A stretch of DNA of 6,949 nt, taken from NCBI GenBank assembly GCA_031268685.1, contig JAIRWW010000305.1:1-6949 (forward strand), read 5' to 3'. The notes under the pieces are model-generated. The model did no database searches. It worked only from the letters and a program-made list of their open reading frames with translations, and was not told the DNA's origin. The DNA comes from Azoarcus sp. Lineage in GTDB: Bacteria > Pseudomonadota > Gammaproteobacteria > Burkholderiales > Rhodocyclaceae. Below are positions 1-6,840 of the stretch, one piece after another (within the stretch, counting starts at the first letter, position 1; each line of letters starts with the position of its first letter). Made by a program: the position numbers and the translations under genes.

Positions 1-683
1 CCATGCACGAAGCTGACCGCGATGGCGGACAGCACGAGCACGAGGCGATTCCAGAACGGCGGTTTTTTCCTGAGTTTACGATCCGCGCTCATTTCCGGGG
101 GGGCATGGGTTTTCGGAACGGCGTGCATTTTGGATATGGGCCGCCAGCGTTTCAGCCCGATCAGGATGAGTCCCGCGACCAGGAAGCCCGCCAGCGGCGA
201 CAGGACCAGCGAAAGGATGACATCGAGTGCTTTGTGCCAATTGACGCCCTGGGCGACAGACAGGTCGTTCAGCAGCGCGTTGGTCATGCCGACGCCGAGG
301 ATCGAGCCGATCAGTGTGTGCGAACTGGAGGCGGGGATGCCGAAATACCAAGTGCCCAGGTTCCATGTGATGGCGGCGGCGAGTAGCGAGAACACCATCG
401 CCAGTCCGCGCCCGGTATCGACGTTTATGAGCAGTTCGACAGGCAGTAGATGGACGATCGTATAGGCGACGCCGACGCCGCCGAGCAACACCCCCAGGAA
501 GTTGAACACGCCCGAGAGCATGACGGCCCGGTAGGGCGACATCGCCTTGGTGTAGATCACCGTGGCGACGGCGTTGGCGGTGTCGTGGAAGCCATTGATG
601 AATTCAAAGGCAAGTACGAAGGCAAGCGCTAGCGCGAGGCTTACGCCGACCCATATGTTTGGGATGCCAAGGGCTTCGAGCAT
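1..683 (-). CDS. pitA: Low-affinity inorganic phosphate transporter, PiT family (partial, C-terminus outside window)
   Basis: This inner-membrane carrier takes up inorganic phosphate, in the E. coli PitA family as a metal-phosphate/proton symporter. Translating the minus strand from the ATG at 683 gives 227 complete codons with no stop before the window edge. The N-terminus is hydrophobic, followed by the PiT signature GFHDTANAVATVIYT (residues 31-45), NFLGVLLGG (61-69), WNLGTWYFG (107-115) and PASSSHTLIG (118-127). A charged cytoplasmic loop with RKKPPFW (about 205-211) precedes the next membrane segment, which ends at SFVHG where the sequence stops. These blocks match E. coli PitA closely as I remember it. 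The second half, including the repeated PiT motif, is missing only because of the window edge. The start lies 15 bases after the kinase stop codon and has no clear Shine-Dalgarno sequence, so translation may be coupled to the kinase. Family assignment is very secure; PitA-type metal and proton coupling is inferred. Confidence 0.95.
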   Translation of the reverse strand, partial: MLEALGIPNIWVGVSLALALAFVLAFEFINGFHDTANAVATVIYTKAMSPYRAVMLSGVFNFLGVLLGGVGVAYTIVHLLPVELLINVDTGRGLAMVFSLLAAAITWNLGTWYFGIPASSSHTLIGSILGVGMTNALLNDLSVAQGVNWHKALDVILSLVLSPLAGFLVAGLILIGLKRWRPISKMHAVPKTHAPPEMSADRKLRKKPPFWNRLVLVLSAIAVSFVH

Positions 684-698
684 GGGTGTTGGTCTGGA

Positions 699-1733
699 TC
701 AGAAGGTGTAGCCGTGTCCGGTTGCTTCCGGGTCGAGCTTGTTGAGCAGTTTGAGGAGGGGGGTGAGTTCGCAGTAGCGCCCGCAGGCTTTGCGCAGGCA
801 GCGCAGCAGCAGCGGCATGCTGGTGAGGTAGCCGTCCTTGCCGTCGCGGTGCGCGAGGCGGGCGAAAATGCCTATGACCTTGATGTGGCGCTGCACGCCC
901 ATCCATTCGTAGTCGCGGTGGAAATCGGCGAAGTCGGCCCGCACAGGCAGGCCGTGCTTGCGCGCCGTTTCCCAGTAGCGCGCCAAGAGGTCCAGGGTGA
1001 AGTCTTCTTCCCATTCGATGTAGGCGTCCTTGAGGAGCGATGCCAGATCGTAGGTGATCGGGCCGTAGACCGCGTCCTGGAAGTCTATGATTCCTGGGTT
1101 GAGGCCGTCGGCTATGTACATCAGGTTGCGCGAGTGATAGTCGCGGTGTACGAAGACTTGGGGCTCCGAGAGGTTAACGGCTATGATTTTGTCGAAAACA
1201 TCCATCAACGCGGCTTCTTCGTCGGCGTCGAGCGATATGTTCTTGTGGCGGGCGATGTACCATTCCGGGAACAGCATCAATTCGCGGCGCAGCAATTCGC
1301 CGGAATATTCCGGCAGTACGCCGGGGCGGCTGGCGGCCTGGATGGCCAACAGCGCGCCTATTGCGTCGGCATAAAGATGCGCGGCGGCGGTCGGGGTGCA
1401 TTCAGGGGCGCGCAGTTTGTCGAGATATGTCGTGCTGCCGAGATCGGACATGAGCAGCAAGCCTTGCTCGACATTCTCCGCCAGTATTTCGGGCACATGA
1501 ACGCCCGCGCCTGCGAACAGCCTGGCGATGTCAAGCCATGGAGCGCAATTTTCGTGTTCGGGCGGCGCGTCCATGACGATCAGGCTGGCATGGCCCGGCG
1601 CGGGAGGCAGGGCATCTTTCGTGGGAAAAACAACACGAAAGTAGCGACGAAAACTCGCATCTGCCGACGCAGGCGCAAGTTCATAGCTTATATTGGGTAA
1701 AGTTTGTGCCAGCCACTGCCGGATATGGTTCAT
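699..1733 (-). CDS. amgK: AmgK-like N-acetylmuramate/N-acetylglucosamine kinase (aminoglycoside phosphotransferase fold)
   Basis: This is probably the cytoplasmic kinase that phosphorylates the anomeric carbon of MurNAc and GlcNAc in the recycling route bypassing de novo UDP-MurNAc synthesis (AmgK-MurU in Pseudomonas). The 344-residue protein has an N-lobe motif DASFRRYFRV (25-34), the catalytic loop HRDYHSRN (196-203, with H196, D198 and N203) and the metal-binding segment IIDFQDAVYGPITYDLASLL (215-234, D217). The IDFQDAVYGPxTYDL block is typical of AmgK rather than of antibiotic-resistance phosphotransferases. I chose the ATG at 1733 because the family begins near MNHIRQWLAQTLP and the length fits. 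The frame stays open to a GTG at 1847, which would add 38 residues containing a repeated EPAxPR segment and looks like non-coding DNA. Neither start has a good Shine-Dalgarno sequence. It is divergent from lptD, as in Pseudomonas, and is followed by pitA rather than murU. Specificity for MurNAc is inferred from family and context. Confidence 0.85.
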   Translation of the reverse strand: MNHIRQWLAQTLPNISYELAPASADASFRRYFRVVFPTKDALPPAPGHASLIVMDAPPEHENCAPWLDIARLFAGAGVHVPEILAENVEQGLLLMSDLGSTTYLDKLRAPECTPTAAAHLYADAIGALLAIQAASRPGVLPEYSGELLRRELMLFPEWYIARHKNISLDADEEAALMDVFDKIIAVNLSEPQVFVHRDYHSRNLMYIADGLNPGIIDFQDAVYGPITYDLASLLKDAYIEWEEDFTLDLLARYWETARKHGLPVRADFADFHRDYEWMGVQRHIKVIGIFARLAHRDGKDGYLTSMPLLLRCLRKACGRYCELTPLLKLLNKLDPEATGHGYTF

Positions 1734-1791
1734 GCGAGGCGAGGCAGGTTCTTGTGAGGCAGTCTCTTTTATGCGAGGCAAGGCGGGTTCT
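1732..1791. repeat. Imperfect 21-base direct repeat at the amgK start
   Basis: Two copies, at 1732-1752 and 1771-1791, both begin ATGCGAGGC and end GGTTCT. They match at 19 of 21 positions and lie 39 bases apart, start to start. A shorter relative (GTGAGGCAGTCTCT, 1754-1767) sits between them and matches the corresponding 14 bases of the first copy (1739-1752) at 11 positions. The first copy overlaps the amgK start codon on the other strand. This may be a local duplication or tandem protein-binding sites; the sequence alone does not decide. Confidence 0.6.
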
Positions 1792-1806
1792 CCGCGGTGG
1801 TTCGTG

Positions 1807-1824
1807 TAGAATCCGGCGATTCTA
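1807..1824. promoter_or_regulatory. Perfect 7-base inverted repeat upstream of lptD
   Basis: TAGAATC (1807-1813) and GATTCTA (1818-1824) are exact reverse complements around the spacer CGGC. The element ends 46 bases before the lptD start. Each arm contains a -10-like TAGAAT, one facing lptD and one facing amgK. It could be an operator for a dimeric regulator, a shared core of back-to-back promoters, or a small hairpin in a leader RNA. No T-run follows, so it does not look like an intrinsic terminator. Confidence 0.45.
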
Positions 1825-1860
1825 TCAGGCGGTCGTTGTAGCTTCACATTTTGTTTTTAC

Positions 1861-1864
1861 GAGG
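1861..1864 (+). promoter_or_regulatory. Ribosome binding site of lptD (supports a TTG start)
   Basis: GAGG within ACGAGGATC lies six bases before the TTG at 1871, which is ideal spacing. No ATG in this frame precedes the signal peptide at a sensible distance. This site is the main reason for placing the lptD start at a TTG codon. Confidence 0.65.
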
Positions 1865-1870
1865 ATCATT

Positions 1871-4408
1871 TTGCAGGTTTCGGGTCTGAAGTCGCGTGTG
1901 CGCTTGCTTCCATTGCTGATGTGTTGCGTGTCGGGCGTGTTGTGGGCGGGACCCGTGCCGGATGCATCTCTGGATCATGCGATTGCCATCGGCGGTTCGC
2001 CGCGGGCGGGTGCCTGCTCTCCGGCCAGCGGAAAGCAGACAAAGCAGACGAAAGATAAAAGCTCCGCAGACGCCGCCTGCGAGGCGGATAAGCCTGCCAA
2101 AGCCGCGCCAAACGCTTCCGGCGCGTCCGCGACGCCTGCTGACTGGCGGGTACTGGCTTCTGCGATCGGGTTTGGGCCGAAAACGGCGAACCCGGCTCCC
2201 AGCCCGTGGATACCTGGAGAAACCCGAATTTCGGCATTGCGCATTCATGGCACCCATGCGATAGACATCGTGGCCGAAGGCGAAGTCGAATTGCAGCGCG
2301 ACGCCCTGACCTTGACCGCCGACCGCCTGACTTACCGCGAACCGACCGACGAAGTCGTGGCCGAAGGCAACGTCCGGCTGCGTCAGGGCGACAGCGCCGA
2401 AATGTCCGGGCCGGCGGCCACCCTGGTCGTGGGGCCGCGCACCGGGGAATTCCGCGAGCCGAAATACTCGATGACCCGTAGCCGCCCGCCTATCGAAGAA
2501 GGCGATCCGCCGCGGCTGGTGTCTGGCAGCGGCAAGGCGGATTTGCTGCAACTCGAAGGCGAAAATCAGTACCGCGCCAGGAATGCAAGCTGGTCGACGT
2601 GCCCCGCGCCTGATCCCGACTGGTATATAAAAGCCTGGGATCTCGAACTGGATTATGACCGGGAGATCGGCGTCGCCCGCGGCAGCAGCGTGGTTTTCAA
2701 GGATGTTCCCTTCGTCTGGCTGCCGTGGGCCGAATTCCCCCTCGCCGGGCAGCGCCATTCCGGGCTGCTGCCGCCGACCATGGACTCTTCGACCAAGACC
2801 GGTTTCGGCGTTACGCTGCCTTATTACTGGAATATCGCGCCAAATTATGACTTTACGCTATCTCCGCACTACATGAGCCGGCGCGGTATGCAACTGGGAG
2901 CCGAAACGCGCTATATGGGCGCGAGCTACCGGGGCACGGCGCGGGTCGAATATCTGGCGCATGACAGCGAAAGCGGCCAGAAACGTTCGCTGGGGTCTTT
3001 GCAGCACCAGCAATGGCTGACGCCGGGCCTGTATGGCGCGCTCGACCTCAATGCAGTGTCGGATGACGAATATTTCGAGGATTTGAGCACGCGGGTGTCA
3101 ATGGCTTCCAAGGTCAACCTGCTGCGCGAAGGGCGGCTGATGTACGTCGGCGGCGGCTGGTGGAGCGCCTCGGCGCTTGCCCAGAGCTACCAGACGCTAT
3201 CTCCGGACCCCAGGAACCCGGTTGTGACGCCATACCGGCGCCTGCCCCAGATTGCGCTCAATGCCATGCGGCCTGCCGAATTCCGCGATGCCATCGGCAC
3301 TTCCGGACTCGATTTCGCCTGGAATAGCGAATTCACGCGCTTCACCCATCCGCGTAAAGATTACGTCGATGCCTCCCGCCTGACCGCCTATCCGCAGTTA
3401 TCCCTGCCCTTGCAGTGGTCCGGCTTTTACATCACGCCCAAAGTCGGCCTGCACTACACCCGCTACAACATCGACCGCGACCGGCCCGTGGCTGGAATGC
3501 GTGAAGACATCACCCGCTCCGCGCCGGTCTTCTCGCTCGATTCGGGGCTGGCGTTCGAGCGTGAAACCAGCCTGTTTGGTACAAACTACGTACAAACCCT
3601 GGAGCCGAGGCTGTATTACCTCAGCATTCCCTACCGGAAGCAGGACGACATCCCCCTTTTCGACACCAGCCGTTACGACTTCGGCTTTGCGCAGATCTTC
3701 AGCGAAAACCTCTATACCGGCGGCGACCGCCTCGCCGATGCCAGGCAATTGACCGCGGCCGTCACCACGCGCCTTATCGACCCGGCGACCGGCGCCGAGC
3801 GTCTGCGCCTGCTGCTTGGGCAACGTTATTACTTTGCGGATCAGCGCGTTACGCTCAACCATTTCGATGAGCAAGGCAAAATGGTGGAACTCGAAACCGC
3901 GCGCACCAGCAAGCGCGCCGATGTGCTCACGGGTTTTTCCGCGCGAATCGGCAAGCACACCTCGTTTGAATCGTTGTGGCAATACAACCCGCGCGAGTAC
4001 GAAACAGAGCGTTACTCTGTTGCTTTGCGGTATAACCCTGGTCACACGCGCGCATTGAACCTGGGCTACCGCTACGTACACGATGTCTTGCGCGACGTGG
4101 ATATCTCCGGGCAGTGGCCATTGTGGGGAAAATGGTATGGTGTAGCCCGGCTCACCCACTCGCTCAAAGATTCCCGCCTGACCGAAGCCATAGCCGGGCT
4201 CGAATACGATGGCGGCTGCTGGGTGCTGCGCATGGGCGGCCACCGCTATGCGACGCGCGAGGACGAGGTCAACGAAGCGTTTTTCCTGCAACTCGAACTC
4301 AACGATTTCACCAGCATCGGCCCGGGCGGAAACGTGGTCAACATGATCCGGCGCAGCGTGCCCGGATATGGCAGGATCAACGAACCCGGCGGCGCATTTG
4401 GAGATTGA
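1871..4408 (+). CDS. lptD: LPS-assembly outer-membrane protein LptD
   Basis: LptD, with the lipoprotein LptE, forms the outer-membrane translocon that inserts LPS into the outer leaflet. From the TTG at 1871 the product is 845 residues. A signal peptide (1 to about 26) has basic residues, a hydrophobic core LLPLLMCCVSGVLW and likely cleavage after LWA. An Ala/Lys/Pro-rich linker follows (about 27-115), then the LptA-like beta-jellyroll (about 120-240; EGEVELQRDALTLTADRL, VVAEGNVRL). The large C-terminal beta-barrel contains LPYYWNIAPNYDFTLSPHYM (316-335), TLEPRLYYLSIPYR (576-589) and LEYDGGCWVLR (777-787), all characteristic of LptD. Mature cysteines are C49, C70, C244 and C783. The barrel site has one cysteine where E. 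coli has an adjacent pair. The same frame is open back to an ATG at 1706, but that start would overlap amgK and place about 55 non-signal-like residues before the signal peptide. surA follows after 52 bases. Confidence 0.95.
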   Translation: MQVSGLKSRVRLLPLLMCCVSGVLWAGPVPDASLDHAIAIGGSPRAGACSPASGKQTKQTKDKSSADAACEADKPAKAAPNASGASATPADWRVLASAIGFGPKTANPAPSPWIPGETRISALRIHGTHAIDIVAEGEVELQRDALTLTADRLTYREPTDEVVAEGNVRLRQGDSAEMSGPAATLVVGPRTGEFREPKYSMTRSRPPIEEGDPPRLVSGSGKADLLQLEGENQYRARNASWSTCPAPDPDWYIKAWDLELDYDREIGVARGSSVVFKDVPFVWLPWAEFPLAGQRHSGLLPPTMDSSTKTGFGVTLPYYWNIAPNYDFTLSPHYMSRRGMQLGAETRYMGASYRGTARVEYLAHDSESGQKRSLGSLQHQQWLTPGLYGALDLNAVSDDEYFEDLSTRVSMASKVNLLREGRLMYVGGGWWSASALAQSYQTLSPDPRNPVVTPYRRLPQIALNAMRPAEFRDAIGTSGLDFAWNSEFTRFTHPRKDYVDASRLTAYPQLSLPLQWSGFYITPKVGLHYTRYNIDRDRPVAGMREDITRSAPVFSLDSGLAFERETSLFGTNYVQTLEPRLYYLSIPYRKQDDIPLFDTSRYDFGFAQIFSENLYTGGDRLADARQLTAAVTTRLIDPATGAERLRLLLGQRYYFADQRVTLNHFDEQGKMVELETARTSKRADVLTGFSARIGKHTSFESLWQYNPREYETERYSVALRYNPGHTRALNLGYRYVHDVLRDVDISGQWPLWGKWYGVARLTHSLKDSRLTEAIAGLEYDGGCWVLRMGGHRYATREDEVNEAFFLQLELNDFTSIGPGGNVVNMIRRSVPGYGRINEPGGAFGD

Positions 4409-4460
4409 GAATGCAATGAATATCTCTGCGCCGTGCGCTATATTTCGAGCAATTTCCTGG

Positions 4461-5783
4461 ATGACCATGAACCGATTCCTGAACCGGCTGTTCGCTGGCA
4501 TGCTTGTTGTTTCTGCTTGCGCCACGCTGGCGCTTCCGGTGCTGGCCGCTGAAGTCGACCGCATCGTCGCCATCGTCAATAGCGAAGCCATCACTTTGTC
4601 GCAACTGCGCGAACGCACCGCCCTCGCCCGCAGCAACCTGAAAAAGCAGGCGGTGGATATCCCGCCCGCGAACATACTCGAACGGCAGGTACTCGAACAC
4701 ATGATCGTGGATCGGGCGCAACTGCAAAAAGCGCGCGAAGCCTCCATCCGGATCGACGAGGCCATGATCGACAGGGCAATCGAGAGCATCGCCGCCAACA
4801 ACCGCATCTCCGTCGCCGAGCTGCGCGCCTCCATAGAGCGGGATGGCATTTCCTGGAGCAAATACCGCGACGACCTGCGCGGCGAACTCACGATCAGCCG
4901 CCTGCACGCCAGCGAAGTGAATTCCCAGGTCAACGTGAGCGAAGCCGAAATCGACAACTTCCTCAAAAATCACCCCGACGTAATTTCCGGCGTCGAATAC
5001 CGTGTTGCGCACATCATGTTGAGCGTTCCGGAAAATCCCAACGCGGCGCAAATGGACGCATTGCGCTCACGCGCCGACAGAGTGCTGTCGCGTTTGCGGC
5101 AGGGCGAAGATTTCGGCAAAGTCGCGGCCGACAGCTCGGACGCGCCCGACAATATCCGTGGCGGCGAAATCGGTTGGCGCGACCGCGAACGCCTGCCCGG
5201 CTTCTACGCCGACGCGGTCGCCAAGCTCAAATCCGGCGAACTGTCGCAGCCGATGCTCACCGCCTCCGGGCTGCACATCGTCAAGCTGCTCGAAAAACGC
5301 GAGAGAAACGGCCCAGGCGCGCAGTCTGCCGTCGACCAGACCCATGCCCGCCACATTCTGCTCAAGACCTCCGAAGTGCTCACCGACGCCGACGTCAGCG
5401 CAAGGCTTGGAGCCTTGCGCGAGCGCATCGTCAATGGGACGGACTTCGCCGAGCTGGCCAAGGCGCATTCGGCGGACCTTTCCGCCGCGCGCGGGGGCGA
5501 TCTGGGCTGGGTCAATGCAGGCGAAATGGTGCCCGAATTCGAAAGAGCAATGAACGCACTCTTGCCGAATGAAATCAGCGCGCCTGTGCGCTCGACCTAC
5601 GGCTGGCATATCATCCAAGTACTGGAGCGCAGAAAACAGGACATGGGCGAAGAATATCGCCGCAATGCCGCACGCATGATCCTGCTCCAGCGCAAGGGCG
5701 ACGAAGCATTAGAAGACTGGCAACGTCAATTGCGTGACAGCGTCTATGTCGAATACAGATTGGAATCGGAAGACGCCGACTGA
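4461..5783 (+). CDS. surA: Periplasmic chaperone and peptidyl-prolyl isomerase SurA
   Basis: SurA escorts unfolded outer-membrane proteins, LptD among them, across the periplasm to the BAM complex. The 440-residue product has a signal peptide (residues 1-29, cleavage expected at VLA/AEV). A SurA N-terminal chaperone domain follows (about 30-170; VDRIVAIVNSEAITLSQL). Two parvulin-type PPIase domains lie at about 179-281 (YRVAHIML, GGEIGW, SGLHIVKLLE) and 291-391 (ARHILLKT, GGDLGWV, YGWHIIQVLE), then a C-terminal helix that packs with the N-domain in known structures. E. coli SurA is 428 residues, so the length is normal. The start is uncertain: ATGs at 4461 and 4467 both give a sensible signal peptide, with GGA five bases before the latter. 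An ATG at 4416 would add 15 residues and an overlong n-region but sits six bases after GAG. It lies just after its client gene lptD, the same arrangement as in E. coli. Confidence 0.95.
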   Translation: MTMNRFLNRLFAGMLVVSACATLALPVLAAEVDRIVAIVNSEAITLSQLRERTALARSNLKKQAVDIPPANILERQVLEHMIVDRAQLQKAREASIRIDEAMIDRAIESIAANNRISVAELRASIERDGISWSKYRDDLRGELTISRLHASEVNSQVNVSEAEIDNFLKNHPDVISGVEYRVAHIMLSVPENPNAAQMDALRSRADRVLSRLRQGEDFGKVAADSSDAPDNIRGGEIGWRDRERLPGFYADAVAKLKSGELSQPMLTASGLHIVKLLEKRERNGPGAQSAVDQTHARHILLKTSEVLTDADVSARLGALRERIVNGTDFAELAKAHSADLSAARGGDLGWVNAGEMVPEFERAMNALLPNEISAPVRSTYGWHIIQVLERRKQDMGEEYRRNAARMILLQRKGDEALEDWQRQLRDSVYVEYRLESEDAD

Positions 5784-5818
5784 AGGCTCACGCCCAGCTT
5801 GCGTACCGATTCTCGATC

Positions 5819-5825
5819 GGGGGAA
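5819..5825 (+). promoter_or_regulatory. Ribosome binding site of pdxA
   Basis: GGGGGAA lies seven bases before the pdxA ATG at 5833. Its first two bases are also the end of a small inverted repeat, CCGAT (5806-5810) and ATCGG (5816-5820), which could form a weak hairpin touching the site. The 49-base surA-pdxA gap shows no terminator. Confidence 0.5.
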
Positions 5826-5832
5826 TGATTGA

Positions 5833-6840
5833 ATGATAAAGAACGCCGATAAGGCGCGTCAGCCGGTATTGGCTGTAACGAGCGGGGAGCCTTCGGGTAT
5901 AGGGCCGGAGTTGTGCGTGCGCCTGCCCGAGCGGCAATTCCCCGCGCATCTGGTCGTGGTTGGCGACATCGAACTGATAGAGGAACGCATGGAGCGCGCT
6001 GGCAAGGCGCTGGTCGTGCGTCCCTGGAAGCCTGGCATGACGCCGGAGGCGGGCTTTTTCGACGTTCTCCATTGCCCGCTCGTCAGCCCGGCGCTGGCGG
6101 GCGCTCCCGACCAGCGAAACGCCGCCTATGTGCTCAATGTACTCGACCGCGCGCTGCAAGGCTGCATACAGGGCGATTTCGACGGCATGGTTACAGCGCC
6201 GGTGCATAAAGGCGTGATCTGCGAAGCCGGCATCCCGTTCTCCGGCCACACCGAATATCTCGCCGCCAAAACCGGCACGCCCATGGTCGTAATGATGCTG
6301 GTCGGCGGCGGCATGCGCGTAGCCCTGGCCACCACCCACCTGCCGCTGATCGACGTAGCGAAAGCGCTGACCCATGACCGGCTCGTTTGCACACTCGAAA
6401 TTCTCCATCACGACCTCATCGCCCGCTTCGGCCTTGCCCAGCCGCGAATTCTCGTAGCCGGATTCAACCCCCATGCGGGCGAAGGCGGTCACATGGGGCG
6501 CGAAGAAATCGACATCATCGTCCCCGTGCTCGAACGCCTGCGCGCCAAAGGCATGAAGCTTACCGGCCCCTTGCCTGCGGATACCCTGTTCGCGCCGAAT
6601 CGTCTGCGGGATGCCGACGCCGTGCTGGCGATGTACCACGACCAGGGCTTGCCAGTACTCAAGCATGCGAGCTTCGGCTCGGGCGTCAACGTCACCCTCG
6701 GGCTGCCCGTCATCCGTACCTCGGTCGACCATGGCACCGCGCTCGATCTGGCGGGCACCGGCAAAGCCGATCCCGGCAGCCTCTTTGCGGCGGTCGAACT
6801 GGCTATAAACATGGCGAATGCCCGGCGGCACAAAGCATGA
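5833..6840 (+). CDS. pdxA: 4-hydroxythreonine-4-phosphate dehydrogenase PdxA
   Basis: PdxA oxidises 4-phosphohydroxy-L-threonine with NAD(P)+ in the DXP-dependent pathway to pyridoxal 5'-phosphate. The product decarboxylates and is condensed with deoxyxylulose phosphate by PdxJ. It is a cytosolic, metal-dependent homodimer. The 335-residue protein has the N-terminal SGEPSGIGPEL motif (17-27), TAPVHKGVI (121-129), GHTEYLA (138-144), ATTHLPL (166-172), FNPHAGEGGHMG (211-222) and MYHDQGLPVLK (267-277). H169, H214 and H269 correspond to the E. coli metal ligands H166, H211 and H266, so the active site looks complete. RTSVDHGTALDLAG (295-308) is the conserved C-terminal block. Length is normal for the family (E. 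coli 329). The ATG at 5833 follows a good Shine-Dalgarno sequence. Its TGA overlaps the rsmA ATG, which suggests translational coupling. Identification is secure. Confidence 0.96.
   Translation: MIKNADKARQPVLAVTSGEPSGIGPELCVRLPERQFPAHLVVVGDIELIEERMERAGKALVVRPWKPGMTPEAGFFDVLHCPLVSPALAGAPDQRNAAYVLNVLDRALQGCIQGDFDGMVTAPVHKGVICEAGIPFSGHTEYLAAKTGTPMVVMMLVGGGMRVALATTHLPLIDVAKALTHDRLVCTLEILHHDLIARFGLAQPRILVAGFNPHAGEGGHMGREEIDIIVPVLERLRAKGMKLTGPLPADTLFAPNRLRDADAVLAMYHDQGLPVLKHASFGSGVNVTLGLPVIRTSVDHGTALDLAGTGKADPGSLFAAVELAINMANARRHKA

Larger units (their letters stand above)
1734..1870. promoter_or_regulatory. Divergent intergenic region between amgK and lptD
   Basis: About 137 bases lie between the two divergent start codons and must contain, or lie next to, the promoters for both transcription units. 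The stretch holds the direct repeats near amgK, a palindrome at 1807-1824 and an AT-rich run just before the lptD ribosome binding site. TAGAAT, which matches five of six bases of the sigma-70 -10 consensus, occurs at 1807-1812 on the plus strand and at 1824-1819 on the minus strand. I find no convincing -35 box at standard spacing in either direction. I also find no clear sigma-E type GAACTT element, which E. coli uses upstream of lptD. Promoter positions are therefore tentative. Confidence 0.5.

Noticed and set aside
714..1700. 328-codon open frame on the plus strand opposite the kinase
   Set aside because: It is a shadow of the kinase gene, whose catalytic motifs are intact on the minus strand.
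699..1733. Kinase as an aminoglycoside resistance gene
   Set aside because: It shares the phosphotransferase fold, but the IDFQDAVYGPxTYDL block, the length and the position beside lptD fit AmgK-type cell-wall sugar kinases.
1807..1824. Palindrome as an intrinsic terminator for a leader transcript
   Set aside because: The stem is only seven base pairs, AT-rich, and no run of T follows it directly.
1889..1950. LptD N-terminus as a lipoprotein signal (LLMCC)
   Set aside because: The residues before the cysteines do not fit a lipobox, and LptD is cleaved by signal peptidase I; the LWA/GP site fits better.
1844..2758. 304-codon open frame on the minus strand opposite the start of lptD
   Set aside because: It is Arg/Gly/Ala-rich with no domain, and lies wholly opposite the LptD N-terminal region and the leader.
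3398..4966. Long open frame (522 codons) on the minus strand across lptD and surA
   Set aside because: It lies antisense to two well-supported genes, has no recognisable domain, and GC-rich coding DNA often leaves the opposite strand open.
5788..6831. 347-codon open frame on the minus strand opposite pdxA
   Set aside because: It mirrors pdxA almost exactly in extent, its translation is low-quality and histidine/alanine-rich with no known motif, and pdxA is certain.
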